Part shown: positions 1 through 8,020 of the stretch, piece after piece
Layout: each line of letters begins with the position of its first letter
Position numbering within the stretch: position 1 is the first letter of the stretch
Source of the DNA: Sphaerisporangium album
GTDB lineage: Bacteria > Actinomycetota > Actinomycetes > Streptosporangiales > Streptosporangiaceae
Direction of reading: 5' to 3'
Assembly: GCF_003323745.1 (NCBI RefSeq)
Contig: NZ_QOIL01000001.1
Location: forward strand, 552,783 to 614,839
Length of the DNA stretch: 62,057 nt
Notes under the pieces: generated by a model
What the model was told of the DNA's origin: nothing
The model's database searches: none
What the model saw: the letters and a program-made list of their open reading frames with translations, nothing else
Made by a program: the position numbers and the translations under genes

Positions 1-2
1 CG

Positions 3-167
3 CTCGTCCATCAAGGCGGACCTCGGCGGCTGTGGGACGTCTTGGAGGAGATCCGGCACCAATGGCTGGTGGACGGAGGTCTTCCGGTCTACGGTGCTAA
101 GACGTTGATCAGCCCCACTGGAGAGATCACGCTGTTGCGTGGACGGTGGCGGGCAAAGATCGCTTGA
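3..167 (+). CDS. C-terminal end of a protein-isoaspartate-type methyltransferase (partial)
   Basis: The reading frame is open from the left edge and stops at TGA 165-167, giving 54 residues. It contains GGPRRLWD followed by a WLVDGGLP segment and ends in a short basic tail. This GPRRLWDE-like motif is characteristic of the C-terminal domain of PCMT-like methyltransferases that accompany ATP-grasp peptide maturases and lanthipeptide systems in actinobacteria, where they methylate Asp residues of a precursor peptide. Only the tail is visible, so the SAM-binding domain and partners lie outside the window. It could also be a lone isoaspartate repair methyltransferase homologue. Confidence 0.5.
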   Translation, partial: LVHQGGPRRLWDVLEEIRHQWLVDGGLPVYGAKTLISPTGEITLLRGRWRAKIA

Positions 168-241
168 GCTTGGAGTACTCCCGATCTTGTAGACACTCAA
201 CCCCACTCACCCGGCCACGGCGCGACCTTCACCCTCGCCAT

Positions 242-307
242 CCCCGTTCGGCCCGGCGGGCCGTAGCGCTCGATTCCCGTTCAGCCTGGCGGACCGTAGG
301 GCTCGAT
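242..307. repeat. 33-bp tandem duplication across a stop codon
   Basis: Two adjacent 33-base units (242-274 and 275-307) differ at only a few positions. On the minus strand they encode the end of the small gene 281-514: the unit nearer the gene carries TGA where the second unit has CGA. The duplication therefore straddles the stop codon, and the second unit is now untranslated. Confidence 0.7.
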
Positions 308-514
308 CGGGGGGTCGGCGAACGGGCCGCCGCCCCCGGCCTGGCCGACGCGGCGGCCGGCCTCCTCGGTGACGCGCAGCGCGTACAGGCCCTGCTCGGG
401 GTCGAGCGGCACCAGGCCGTAGGCGGTGTCGACGTCGTCCTCGGTGAGGCCGAGCCGCCGCAGGGCGTCCTCCAGCGTCGCCTCCTGCGGGAGCCGTACC
501 GTGACCAGGACCAT
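281..514 (-). CDS. Small conserved protein downstream of subtilase
   Basis: A 77-residue protein beginning MVLVTVRLPQ and ending in a Pro/Gly-rich tail IEPYGPPG. The ATG at 514 is preceded by GAGGG; an in-frame GTG at 523 is an alternative start. The acidic ordered core (about residues 1-55) has no motif I can name. It lies 83 bases downstream of the subtilase gene on the same strand and is probably co-transcribed with it, so it may be a partner or regulator of that protease. I recognise the type as a conserved actinobacterial hypothetical but cannot assign a function. Confidence 0.7.
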   Translation of the reverse strand: MVLVTVRLPQEATLEDALRRLGLTEDDVDTAYGLVPLDPEQGLYALRVTEEAGRRVGQAGGGGPFADPPIEPYGPPG

Positions 515-597
515 GGCCCTCACGTTACGCGTCCCGCCGCGGCCCGGTCACCGCGCCGGGCGGCGCGCCCGTCACCGTGCCGGTCAACGGGACCGCC

Positions 598-1974
598 TCA
601 CACCTTGGCGGTTAGGGCGGTTCGGGCGGTCCGCCGCTCGAGCGACGCCAGCAGGCCCGCCGTGTCCGCGACGCCGTACCCGTAGTCGTAGTCGAACCCG
701 ACGTCGCTGCGGTCGTCGGCGGTGCGGTGGAGCAGCGTGCGGAGCTGTGCCGGGGAGATCACCGAGGCGGGCCAGCGCGTGCGGATGGCGGCCACCAGCC
801 CGGCGGCGACCGGACAGGCCGCGGAGGTACCCGAATCGGGCGTGCCCGCCCCGAACGCGCCGGACCCCGCGAAGTGGGTGTAGGAGCAGACGTCGGGCTT
901 GCGGTCGCTGAGCCGCCCCGGCCCCTGCGAGGAGTAGCCGACGCGCACGCCGTTGGTGTCGACCCCGCCGATCGACAGCACCTGCGGGTGGGAGTTGGCG
1001 CCGACGATCGGCCGCGCCGGGAAGGCGCACCGGCGGTCCTTGCACTCGGCCCCGCAGTTGCCCGCCGCGAACAGGATGTCGGCCCCCGCCCGCTCCAGGC
1101 TGCCCACGATGATGTTGAACGGGTGGGCGGCGTTGTCGGAGTAGTTTCCCGGCTGGCCGGGCGCCAGGTCCCACAGCGGGGAGAACGAGCCCCAGCTGTT
1201 GCTCACCACCAGCGAGCGGGTGGCGGCGGGCTGGGCGTCCAGCAGCGTGCGCAGGTGGGAGAACGCGGCGATGGCGTCGGAGAGCAGGCCGTCCATGACC
1301 GTGCCGCCCTGCCGGCGGGACAGCAGCACGGGCACGTCGATGATCGACGCGTTGGGGGCGGCGATGAGCGCGTCGAAGGCGCACATCGTGCCGTGGTCGA
1401 CGGGGAACCGCCCGGCGCTCCCGGAGACGCTCGCGGGGGTCCAGCTGCGGCGCGCGTCGACCGTGAAGCTCCGGCCGAGGGCACGGGTGACGTGCGCGGA
1501 GTTGACGCCGGTGTCGCAGATCGCGAGCGCGACGCCCTCGCCGTCGTATCCCTCGGCCTGGAGTCGCGGGACGGCGAGCAGCCGCTCGACGTCCCGCCAG
1601 GTCCCGACGGGCGGGGTGCCGCCGCAGGTGAGGCTCGTCTCGATCACCGGATCGGCGTAGACGGCGACGACGCCGTTGTGGCGGCCGGGCAGCAGGGCCA
1701 TGCGGGCGGCGGTCTCGTCGTCGGAGATCTCGCCCCTGACCAGCACCGACGCCTCCTCCGGGGCCATGGAGAAGTTCAGCCGCTGGTTGAGCGAGAGCGG
1801 GTCGCCCCCGCCGGCCGCGGGGTGGGGGCGGGGGAGGGCGACAGGTGTGTAGGAGTGGTCGAGCGCGACGCCGGGGAGTTCGCCGGTGACGTCCGCGGTG
1901 GTCGCGGTGAGGTCGGGGGCCGCGACGGCGGCGACGACGTCGGGCGAGGGACGGAGCTGGATCAGGACCCGCAT
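598..1974 (-). CDS. S8 family serine peptidase (subtilase)
   Basis: A 458-residue subtilisin-fold peptidase. The catalytic triad is visible: Asp in AICDTGVN (about residue 155), His in DHGTMCAF (about 200) and Ser in SGTSAACPVAAG (about 400), with the oxyanion Asn in AAGNCG. There is no signal peptide and no obvious propeptide, so it probably acts inside the cell or through an unrecognised export route. The ATG at 1974 was chosen; a TTG at 2016 would add 14 hydrophobic residues but has no better ribosome site. Several Cys residues (LTCGG, GNCGAECKDRRC) suggest disulphides or metal binding. It heads a two-gene unit with the small gene 281-514. The substrate is unknown. Confidence 0.85.
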   Translation of the reverse strand: MRVLIQLRPSPDVVAAVAAPDLTATTADVTGELPGVALDHSYTPVALPRPHPAAGGGDPLSLNQRLNFSMAPEEASVLVRGEISDDETAARMALLPGRHNGVVAVYADPVIETSLTCGGTPPVGTWRDVERLLAVPRLQAEGYDGEGVALAICDTGVNSAHVTRALGRSFTVDARRSWTPASVSGSAGRFPVDHGTMCAFDALIAAPNASIIDVPVLLSRRQGGTVMDGLLSDAIAAFSHLRTLLDAQPAATRSLVVSNSWGSFSPLWDLAPGQPGNYSDNAAHPFNIIVGSLERAGADILFAAGNCGAECKDRRCAFPARPIVGANSHPQVLSIGGVDTNGVRVGYSSQGPGRLSDRKPDVCSYTHFAGSGAFGAGTPDSGTSAACPVAAGLVAAIRTRWPASVISPAQLRTLLHRTADDRSDVGFDYDYGYGVADTAGLLASLERRTARTALTAKV

Positions 1975-2204
1975 GAGGACACCACCCTGAAGGAGCACGA
2001 GGTAGGAACGCAACAACGTTGGTGCATCGCGTTCAGCGCGTCCACCAGCAGAAATGTCATGTGCGCCGCCATATCGCCGCGAGGTACCGCGAAAGAGCGC
2101 GCCAAAATTTTTCGGGACGTTCCACTGCCGAGTCGGTCTTGTGCAAAGCCTTCCGTCAGAGGCGTCGTTTGGCTACGTTGAGACACATGATCGCCGAGGT
2201 GGAC

Positions 2205-4235
2205 ATGCCGTCACGTCCAGAGTCCGGAACGGGAGACGAGCAGTGGCTCCCGGTGCGCCCCAGGCTGGTGGTGGCCAGCGCATTCATGCTCTTCCTGGAG
2301 CTGGCGCTGATCCGCTGGACGGGCTCCAACATCGTCCACCTCAGTTACTTCACGAACTTCGTCCTGCTCGGCTCGTTCCTCGGCATCGGCCTGGGCTTCC
2401 TGCGGGTCGGCCGTAGCAAGGCCCAGCCGTACTACTCGCCGATCGTCCTGGCCCTGCTGGTCCTGGTGGTCCTGTTCTTCCCGGTGACCGTCAACCGCGA
2501 GACCGAGGGAGTGCTGTACTTCACCAGCCTGAGCACCAGCGGGCCGCCCGCGTGGGCCATCCTGCCCGTGGTGTTCCTCGCGGCGGCGATCGTCCTGATG
2601 GGCCCCGCCGAGCTGGTCGGCCGGTGCTTCCCCGAGCTGCCGCGCCTGGAGGCCTACCGCTACGACCTGATCGGCAGCCTCACCGGCATCGCCGCGTTCT
2701 CGCTGCTGTCGTTCGCCAGCGCCCCGCCCATGGTCTGGGGCGTCGTCGCCGCCGTCGCCTACGGAGTGCTGCTGCAGCCACGCAAGCTGAGCAACTACCT
2801 CCTGCTGGTCACCCTGCCCTCGCTGGTCGTGGTCGCGGCCCTCGGCTCCGAGACCCTCACCGCGGGCGCGCTGTGGTCCCCGTACTACAAGGTCACCTAC
2901 AAGCGCGAGAGTTACGGCCCCGCGCCCGCCCTCACCATTTCGGTCAACGGCATCCCGCACCAGCAGGCCGTCCCCGCCGCCGCCAGGCTCCAGTACGAAC
3001 GCCAGTACGCCGTCCCGTACGAGCGGGCCACGTCGGCGGGACGACTCGACGACGTGCTCATCGTCGGCGCGGGCAGCGGCACCGACGTCGCCATCGCCCT
3101 GTCCAAGGGCGCCAAGCACGTCGACGCCGTCGAGATCGACCCCAAGCTGCGCGAGCTCGGCGGCCTCTACCACCCCGACCAGCCCTACAGCGATTCGCGC
3201 GTCACCACGCACGTCACCGACGGCCGCGCCTTTCTGGAGCGCACCGACAAGAAGTACGACCTCATCCTGTTCGCGCTGCCCGACTCGCTCACCCTGGTCT
3301 CGGGGGCGAGCTCGCTGCGGCTGGAGAGCTACCTGTTCACCGAGCAGTCGATGAAGGCCGCCCACGACCACCTCAAGCCGGGCGGCGCCTTCTCGATGTA
3401 CAACTACTACCGCGAGCAGTGGCTGGTCGACCGGCTCGCCTCCACCGCCCAGGCCGCGTTCGGGCACAAGCCCTGCGTGGACGAGGTCGGCGGCGGGCAG
3501 CAGGCCGTGATCACGGCCGGGGTCACCGCCGACGCGCAGCGCTGCGCGTCCGAGTGGGCGGGCGCGAAGGCCGACACGCCGCCCCCCGCGGTGGACGACC
3601 GGCCGTTCCTCTACCTGCACGGGCGCGACATCCCGTCCATCTACCTGATCACGCTCGGGCTGGTGCTGCTGGTCAGCATCGTCGCGGTGCGCGCCGTGGC
3701 CGGCCCGTTCCGGCGCATGCGGCCCTACGCCGACCTGTTCCTGCTCGGCGTCTCGTTCCTGCTGCTGGAGACCAAGAACGTCACCGGCTTCGCGCTGCTG
3801 TTCGGCACGACCTGGGTGGTCAACGCCGTCGTGTTCGCCGGCGTGCTGGTCGCCGTGCTGGCCGCGGTGGAGGTGACGCGGCGCTTCCGCACGCCGTCCC
3901 TGCCGGTGATGTACGCCATCCTGCTCGGCGGCCTCGTGCTCGCCGCGATCGTGCCCAATTCCTGGCTGCTCGGGCTACCGGTGCCACTACGGCTCGTGTG
4001 CGCGGTGGTGATCGCGTTCCTGCCGATCTTCGCGGCCAACGTCGTGTTCGCCAAACGCTTCGCCGACGCCGCCGACCCGACGATCTCCTTCGGCGCCAAC
4101 CTGCTGGGGGCGATCCTCGGCGGCTGCCTCGAATACCTCAGCCTGATCATCGGCTACGAGGACCTCCTGGTCGTCGCCGGCCTCCTGTACCTGGGCGCCT
4201 TCGCCCTCCTACCCCGCACGGCACGAGCTCTGTAG
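2205..4235 (+). CDS. Spermidine synthase-like integral membrane protein
   Basis: About 676 residues. An N-terminal block of five or six membrane segments (for example LVVASAFMLFLELALI) is followed by a Rossmann spermidine-synthase/methyltransferase-like domain with VLIVGAGSGTD and the acidic AVEIDP strand. A second block of about five membrane segments ends the protein. This architecture belongs to membrane aminopropyltransferase-like proteins, whose substrate in actinobacteria is generally unproven. GAGG at 2196-2199, five bases before ATG 2205, favours this start; ATG 2187 is an upstream alternative. The gene runs divergently from the subtilase and converges on 4266-4712. No neighbouring polyamine genes support a polyamine role. 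Confidence 0.8.
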   Translation: MPSRPESGTGDEQWLPVRPRLVVASAFMLFLELALIRWTGSNIVHLSYFTNFVLLGSFLGIGLGFLRVGRSKAQPYYSPIVLALLVLVVLFFPVTVNRETEGVLYFTSLSTSGPPAWAILPVVFLAAAIVLMGPAELVGRCFPELPRLEAYRYDLIGSLTGIAAFSLLSFASAPPMVWGVVAAVAYGVLLQPRKLSNYLLLVTLPSLVVVAALGSETLTAGALWSPYYKVTYKRESYGPAPALTISVNGIPHQQAVPAAARLQYERQYAVPYERATSAGRLDDVLIVGAGSGTDVAIALSKGAKHVDAVEIDPKLRELGGLYHPDQPYSDSRVTTHVTDGRAFLERTDKKYDLILFALPDSLTLVSGASSLRLESYLFTEQSMKAAHDHLKPGGAFSMYNYYREQWLVDRLASTAQAAFGHKPCVDEVGGGQQAVITAGVTADAQRCASEWAGAKADTPPPAVDDRPFLYLHGRDIPSIYLITLGLVLLVSIVAVRAVAGPFRRMRPYADLFLLGVSFLLLETKNVTGFALLFGTTWVVNAVVFAGVLVAVLAAVEVTRRFRTPSLPVMYAILLGGLVLAAIVPNSWLLGLPVPLRLVCAVVIAFLPIFAANVVFAKRFADAADPTISFGANLLGAILGGCLEYLSLIIGYEDLLVVAGLLYLGAFALLPRTARAL

Positions 4236-4265
4236 TGGCTCCGGCGTGGCGGGGCCGGGCACGGG

Positions 4266-4712
4266 TCACCGCTGAACGGCTAGATAAGGTCTCGTGTTCT
4301 TCGGGTCGAGGGTTTCGGGCAGCAGGACCACGGTTTTCCCCGTTGCTGTGCTGATCAGGTTCATCACACCGACCACCTCGGTCAGGTCCGTACTCGACTT
4401 GATAGATCGCGGATCGCCCTGGAGGTCGATGGCATCCTCCGAATACAGGCCCGTCGTCCAGGTCTGTTGTTCTCCCACCTTGATCTCCAGGGTGTAACCG
4501 GCGTCGTGTCCTTCTGTGAACATCGCCGCAGACAGCCCGCCGGTGACTCTTTGGCCCGCGTAGGTCAGGCTTGTCACGTAGCCCGCCTCTTGCAGGCATG
4601 TGACCACTGCGGCCCAATCATCGAAGGACGTGTCGAGAACGTGAATCTCTACGAGTCCCCCGTCTTGGAGACGCACGCTCTTCAAGATGTTCTCAAGATC
4701 GAGCTCGGGCAT
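4266..4712 (-). CDS. Hypothetical protein, immunity-like, next to Rhs remnant
   Basis: A 148-residue soluble acidic protein starting MPELDLENILKS, with alternating alpha/beta character and no recognised motif. Its ATG at 4712 lies two bases after the stop of the Rhs remnant (4715), the position where immunity genes follow polymorphic Rhs toxins. Base composition is lower in GC than the flanking genes, common for toxin-immunity cargo. The immunity role is inferred only from position; no toxin domain remains beside it. It appears intact. Confidence 0.6.
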   Translation of the reverse strand: MPELDLENILKSVRLQDGGLVEIHVLDTSFDDWAAVVTCLQEAGYVTSLTYAGQRVTGGLSAAMFTEGHDAGYTLEIKVGEQQTWTTGLYSEDAIDLQGDPRSIKSSTDLTEVVGVMNLISTATGKTVVLLPETLDPKNTRPYLAVQR

Positions 4713-4714
4713 CA

Positions 4715-5117
4715 CTAGTCCAGGAATCCGACAAAACGACCTGCCTGTGTCCATCGTGCTCCGATGTCGGGGAGGGTGAAGTCATGGACCGGCCCGTGCT
4801 CGGGGTCGGTTCTCCCCGGGGCGATCACCCGGCGTACCAGTCCGTGGGGCACCACCCCTCCGCCGTAGGCAGGCTCGTCGCCGACGGTGTAGTAGTACTG
4901 GGTCCAGGCCCTATGGCCGCCGGTATCGGGGGGAGCCCACCGGGCGGTGAGCTGGCCGAAGGCGTCGTACTCGAAAGTTGTCCGGTACGCGGGCGAGGAT
5001 CCGCCGCCGCGTGGATCCGTCATCGAGGTCAGCTGGTCGAACCGTGGGTTCTCGGGATCGGAACTGCCGTACTCGTAGGCCGTGTACTCCAGCGACTCCG
5101 ATCCGTCCCCCGCGGGC
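4715..5117 (-). pseudogene. Rhs/YD-repeat protein remnant
   Basis: The frame reads through TAYEYGSS, an internal MTDPRGGG, then FEYDAFGQLTARW, a canonical YD/Rhs repeat, and YYTVGDEPAYGG before ending at 4715. Only about 130 residues of what is normally a protein of 1500 or more remain, with no N-terminal export region and no recognisable C-terminal toxin. Upstream it runs without a stop into the repeat copied from the LCP gene (5118-5216) and closes at a TAG near 5277, with no plausible start except the internal ATG at 5023. It is best read as the decayed end of a contact-dependent toxin gene. Confidence 0.7.
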
Positions 5118-5216
5118 GGGCCGCCAGGCGGGAACGTGTGGGGTCGGTGTGGCCGCGGGGTGTCGGCGGACGGGCTCGCGGTGGTGCCCTGCGCGAGGCC
5201 GGACGGCGTGCCGCCG
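5118..5216 (-). repeat. About 100-bp diverged copy of the LCP gene 3' region
   Basis: This segment matches 6296-6396 inside the LCP gene at all but a few positions (about two substitutions and two single-base gaps by eye), in the same orientation. Both copies encode GGTPSGLAQGTTASPSA in the same frame, after which the gaps shift the frames apart. It forms the broken 5' edge of the Rhs remnant, so one copy probably marks a recombination junction. Confidence 0.75.
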
Positions 5217-5312
5217 CCTGAGCACGCCCAGTACGCCGGGGCGTTCCGTCGATGAAGCGCACCGCAACTGAGAATCTAGAGATCGACAAGTGGGGACTTG
5301 TACTCTCTCACC

Positions 5313-5957
5313 ATGAGAAAACGATCTTCTGTCGTTATCGTCCCAGCCGCGCTCGCCGTAATCGTCGCTCCGGCCGCGGCCTCGGCCGCATCGGGACTTC
5401 CGGCGGCAGGGGTTTCCTCGGCCTCCTCGGCCTCCTCGGCCTCCTCGGCCTCGTCGGCTTCGCGTACCGCGATCTTCTCCTTCCGGGGCATGAACCTGAA
5501 GCTCCCCGCCGGCTGGAAGGTGCACCGCAACGGAGACAAGGTCGTGGTGGCGACCGGAAAGTGCAAGAAGCCGGAACCCTTCGCTCCGAACTGCCAGGCG
5601 TTCTGGTTGTTCGGGCCGACGGCGTACACCAATCTCCCGGTCGGGGGCGGTTCCATCACCTACACGGGCAAATACCAGTTCCACCCCTTCAGCGGCGTGA
5701 TTCCCTGCCCGTTCAACGCCAAGAACAGCTGGTACCCCGCCGAAAAGGCCACCTCGACAGGTCTGCGTCAGGTCGGACGGGGCCACAAGGCGAAGTACAC
5801 CGCCTGGCCCAACCAGTGCGTGACGAACAACGGTGGCCGGCGGACGGCGAGCTTCACCCAGCAGGAGTGGTTCCTGCCCAAGTCGCAGATCCTGGTGGTG
5901 GACGTCTGGAACACCCCGGGGCTGTCGAATGTGCTCAAGCGCGCCACCTGGAGTTGA
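5313..5957 (+). CDS. Secreted hypothetical protein with SAS-repeat linker
   Basis: A 214-residue protein with a Sec signal peptide (MRKRSSVVIVPAALAVIVAP, cleavage near AAASAAS). A low-complexity Ser-Ala linker follows, encoded by a nine-base tandem repeat (about four units around 5416-5458), and then a globular domain of about 155 residues with four Cys (KCKK, PNCQ, IPCPF, NQCV) that could make two disulphides. ATG 5313 fits the signal peptide; a start at 5298 is possible. No catalytic motif is visible. The tandem repeat suggests the linker varies in length by slippage. Function unknown. Confidence 0.75.
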   Translation: MRKRSSVVIVPAALAVIVAPAAASAASGLPAAGVSSASSASSASSASSASRTAIFSFRGMNLKLPAGWKVHRNGDKVVVATGKCKKPEPFAPNCQAFWLFGPTAYTNLPVGGGSITYTGKYQFHPFSGVIPCPFNAKNSWYPAEKATSTGLRQVGRGHKAKYTAWPNQCVTNNGGRRTASFTQQEWFLPKSQILVVDVWNTPGLSNVLKRATWS

Positions 5958-6221
5958 CCGTGAGTCGTGTGCCGGACGCCGGTTCGAGCCCGGTCAGCGA
6001 GGCTTAACCATGCCGCCGCGCCGCGGGGCAGTTCCGCGCCGTCGATGAGAACGGCTTCACCGAGGAGTACGAACCGGGGGCAGGCGCCTGCCCGGTACTG
6101 CGGCAACTCCGGCCACATGCTCGGATGGCCCGAAGGGAAGGGCCGGCCAGGGGACTCTCCCGACGATGCGTTTCGTCCGGATATGGCCACCCGGTAGTTG
6201 GTCACGATGCGGTGTCGCGGG
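5958..6221. other. Intergenic, no gene supported
   Basis: Between the secreted-protein gene and the convergent LCP gene. It contains a hairpin GCCGG/CCGGT with a 7-base loop (5978-5994) that resembles a tRNA T-arm but has no acceptor or anticodon context, and a weaker hairpin at 6127-6144. Either could aid termination. A minus-strand frame crossing it overlaps the secreted-protein gene and is not convincing. Confidence 0.4.
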
Positions 6222-7841
6222 TTAGAAGCCGCAGGCGTCGGCGAGGGTTTTGGCGGTCTGGTCGTTGGGGGTGGGGGTCTTCGAGGGGGTGGGACGGGCC
6301 GCCAGGCGGGAATGTGTCGGGGTCGGTGTGGCCGCGGGGGTGCCGGCGGACGGGCTCGCGGTGGTGCCCTGCGCGAGGCCGGACGGCGTGCCGCCGGGGG
6401 AGGCCGGGGCGGTAGGGGAGGCGGCGGTGGGGGAGGCGCTGGCGCCGGCGGCCACGGTGCGGGCGGCCGCGTTCTCCGACTGCTTGATCGCGCGGGCGGT
6501 CAGGCGGCGGATCTTCACCCAGTCGGCCGCGCCCGGCCAGATCGTGGGCGGGACGAACTGCAGGCTGGTGGTCCTGGCGTCCTTGACCTTGAGTGCCAGC
6601 GGCACCAGGTGCTCCAGCAGGTCGCGCGGGATGTCCGTGCGGAACATGTGCCGCGTCGCGCTGGCGATCTTCCCGAAGTTGGCCAGCACGACGCTGGGGG
6701 TGGCCTGGTCCAGCAGGGCGCCCATGACGCAGCGCTGGCGCGACATGCGCGAGAAGTCGTCGCTGTCGACGCGCGAGCGTCCGTACCAGAGCACGTGTTC
6801 GCCGTCGAGCCTCTGGACGCCGGCCTTGATGGTGCCCGCCGTCCCGAAGTGGCCGCCCCACTTGATGTCCTGCTCGACGCGGATCCTCAGGCCGCCGATC
6901 GCGTCGATCAGCGCGGCGAACCCGTACATGTCGACGATCGCGTAGTAGTCGATCTCGAGCCCGAGGGTGTGGCCGATGGCGCTCTTGAGCTCCTGCGGGC
7001 CCTTGCCCTTGCCGACGTGGTCCTCGGCGTACTGCCAGACCTCGTTGAGCAGGCCCTGCCCGGAGTCGCCGGTGAAGCCGTCGGGGAAGCGCGCGGCCAG
7101 CGGGTCGCCCTTGGGGAAGCGCACGTACTGCAGGTTGCGCGGCAGGCTGAACATGACCGCGTTGCCCGTCCGGACGTCGACGCTGGCGACGGTCATGCTG
7201 TCGGTCCGCACGCCCGTCCTGTTGCCGGCGGCGTCGCCGCCCACGAGGAGGAAGTTGACGCGGCGGCGGCCGTTCCAGGGGTCCTCCTGCTTGACCGGCG
7301 CCACCGAGGCGGCCGGGTCGGGGTCGGAGGGGAAGACGGCGTTGACGGTGTCCCGCGCGGTGACCATGCTGCTCGCCGTCAGTGCGAAGGGCGCCATCAC
7401 GGTGACGCACAGCACGCCCACCACGACGCCGGAGACCACCTGGCCGCTCTGGGGAAGCCGTTGCGGGCCGAGAGCGACGTAGGAGGTGAGGACGAGCGTG
7501 AACCACGCCAGCGCGCCGACCCCGGCGACGACGGTCACCGCCACCAGCGTGCTGTCCTTCACGGCCAGGCCGAGGTTCGACCGTAGGACGAGGGCCAGGA
7601 CGACCGCGGTCACCAGGATCAGGCCGAAGGCCCCGAGCAGGGCGAACCCGGTCCGCCGGCGCCCCGCGCGCAGGTGGGCCGCGCCCGGGACGATCGCCGA
7701 CAGGCCCGTCCAGCCGATGACGGACGCGGTGCTCGGGGGCTTGGCGAAACGGGGAGGAGCCGTGGCCGCTCGCGTGGGAGCGGGTTCCTCAGGGCCGCCG
7801 GCGTCCGCCTCCTCCGTATTGTGGCCAAGCGGCGTCGTCAC
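6222..7841 (-). CDS. LytR-CpsA-Psr (LCP) family cell-wall glycopolymer ligase
   Basis: A 539-residue protein. The cytoplasmic N-terminus is followed by about four hydrophobic segments (residues 45-180), then the extracytoplasmic LCP domain (about 200-420): NFLLVGGDA, RTDSMTVASVD, FSLPRNLQYVRFP and the Arg-rich LWYGRSRVDSDDFSRMSRQR match the Asp/Arg residues that bind pyrophosphate and metal in LCP enzymes. A Thr/Pro/Ala-rich tail ends in CGF. LCP enzymes transfer lipid-linked polymers such as teichoic acid or arabinogalactan to peptidoglycan. GTG 7841 with AGGGAG six bases upstream is preferred over an upstream start at 7892. Part of the low-complexity tail is duplicated at 5118-5216. Confidence 0.9.
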   Translation of the reverse strand: MTTPLGHNTEEADAGGPEEPAPTRAATAPPRFAKPPSTASVIGWTGLSAIVPGAAHLRAGRRRTGFALLGAFGLILVTAVVLALVLRSNLGLAVKDSTLVAVTVVAGVGALAWFTLVLTSYVALGPQRLPQSGQVVSGVVVGVLCVTVMAPFALTASSMVTARDTVNAVFPSDPDPAASVAPVKQEDPWNGRRRVNFLLVGGDAAGNRTGVRTDSMTVASVDVRTGNAVMFSLPRNLQYVRFPKGDPLAARFPDGFTGDSGQGLLNEVWQYAEDHVGKGKGPQELKSAIGHTLGLEIDYYAIVDMYGFAALIDAIGGLRIRVEQDIKWGGHFGTAGTIKAGVQRLDGEHVLWYGRSRVDSDDFSRMSRQRCVMGALLDQATPSVVLANFGKIASATRHMFRTDIPRDLLEHLVPLALKVKDARTTSLQFVPPTIWPGAADWVKIRRLTARAIKQSENAAARTVAAGASASPTAASPTAPASPGGTPSGLAQGTTASPSAGTPAATPTPTHSRLAARPTPSKTPTPNDQTAKTLADACGF

Positions 7842-8020
7842 AAGCGCTCCCTGACTGGTTCGATTCCGGCCGCCAAGCAGGCGAAACGCCATGTCGGCCG
7901 GTTCACGGATTCCAGGATTCTAGCCCCCATATCTGGACATCACAGACGCAAGCCCAATATTCGGGAATCGGATGGTGACCAGCGCCTTAAGTCGCGATGT
8001 CGCCGCGCTGGGGCGGACCG

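Noticed and set aside
727..2181. Long plus-strand frame opposite the subtilase gene
   Set aside because: The minus strand shows the full Asp/His/Ser triad of a subtilase; the plus frame has no motif.
5416..5458. Nine-base tandem repeat considered as a CRISPR-like array
   Set aside because: Units are directly adjacent without spacers and encode the Ser-Ala linker of a secreted protein.
5978..5994. tRNA T-arm-like hairpin GCCGG-TTCGAGC-CCGGT
   Set aside because: No matching acceptor stem, anticodon arm or correctly spaced CCA; treated as a plain hairpin.
5768..6205. Minus-strand 145-codon frame overlapping the secreted-protein gene end
   Set aside because: Most of it lies opposite the secreted-protein gene, there is no ribosome site, and no recognisable domain.
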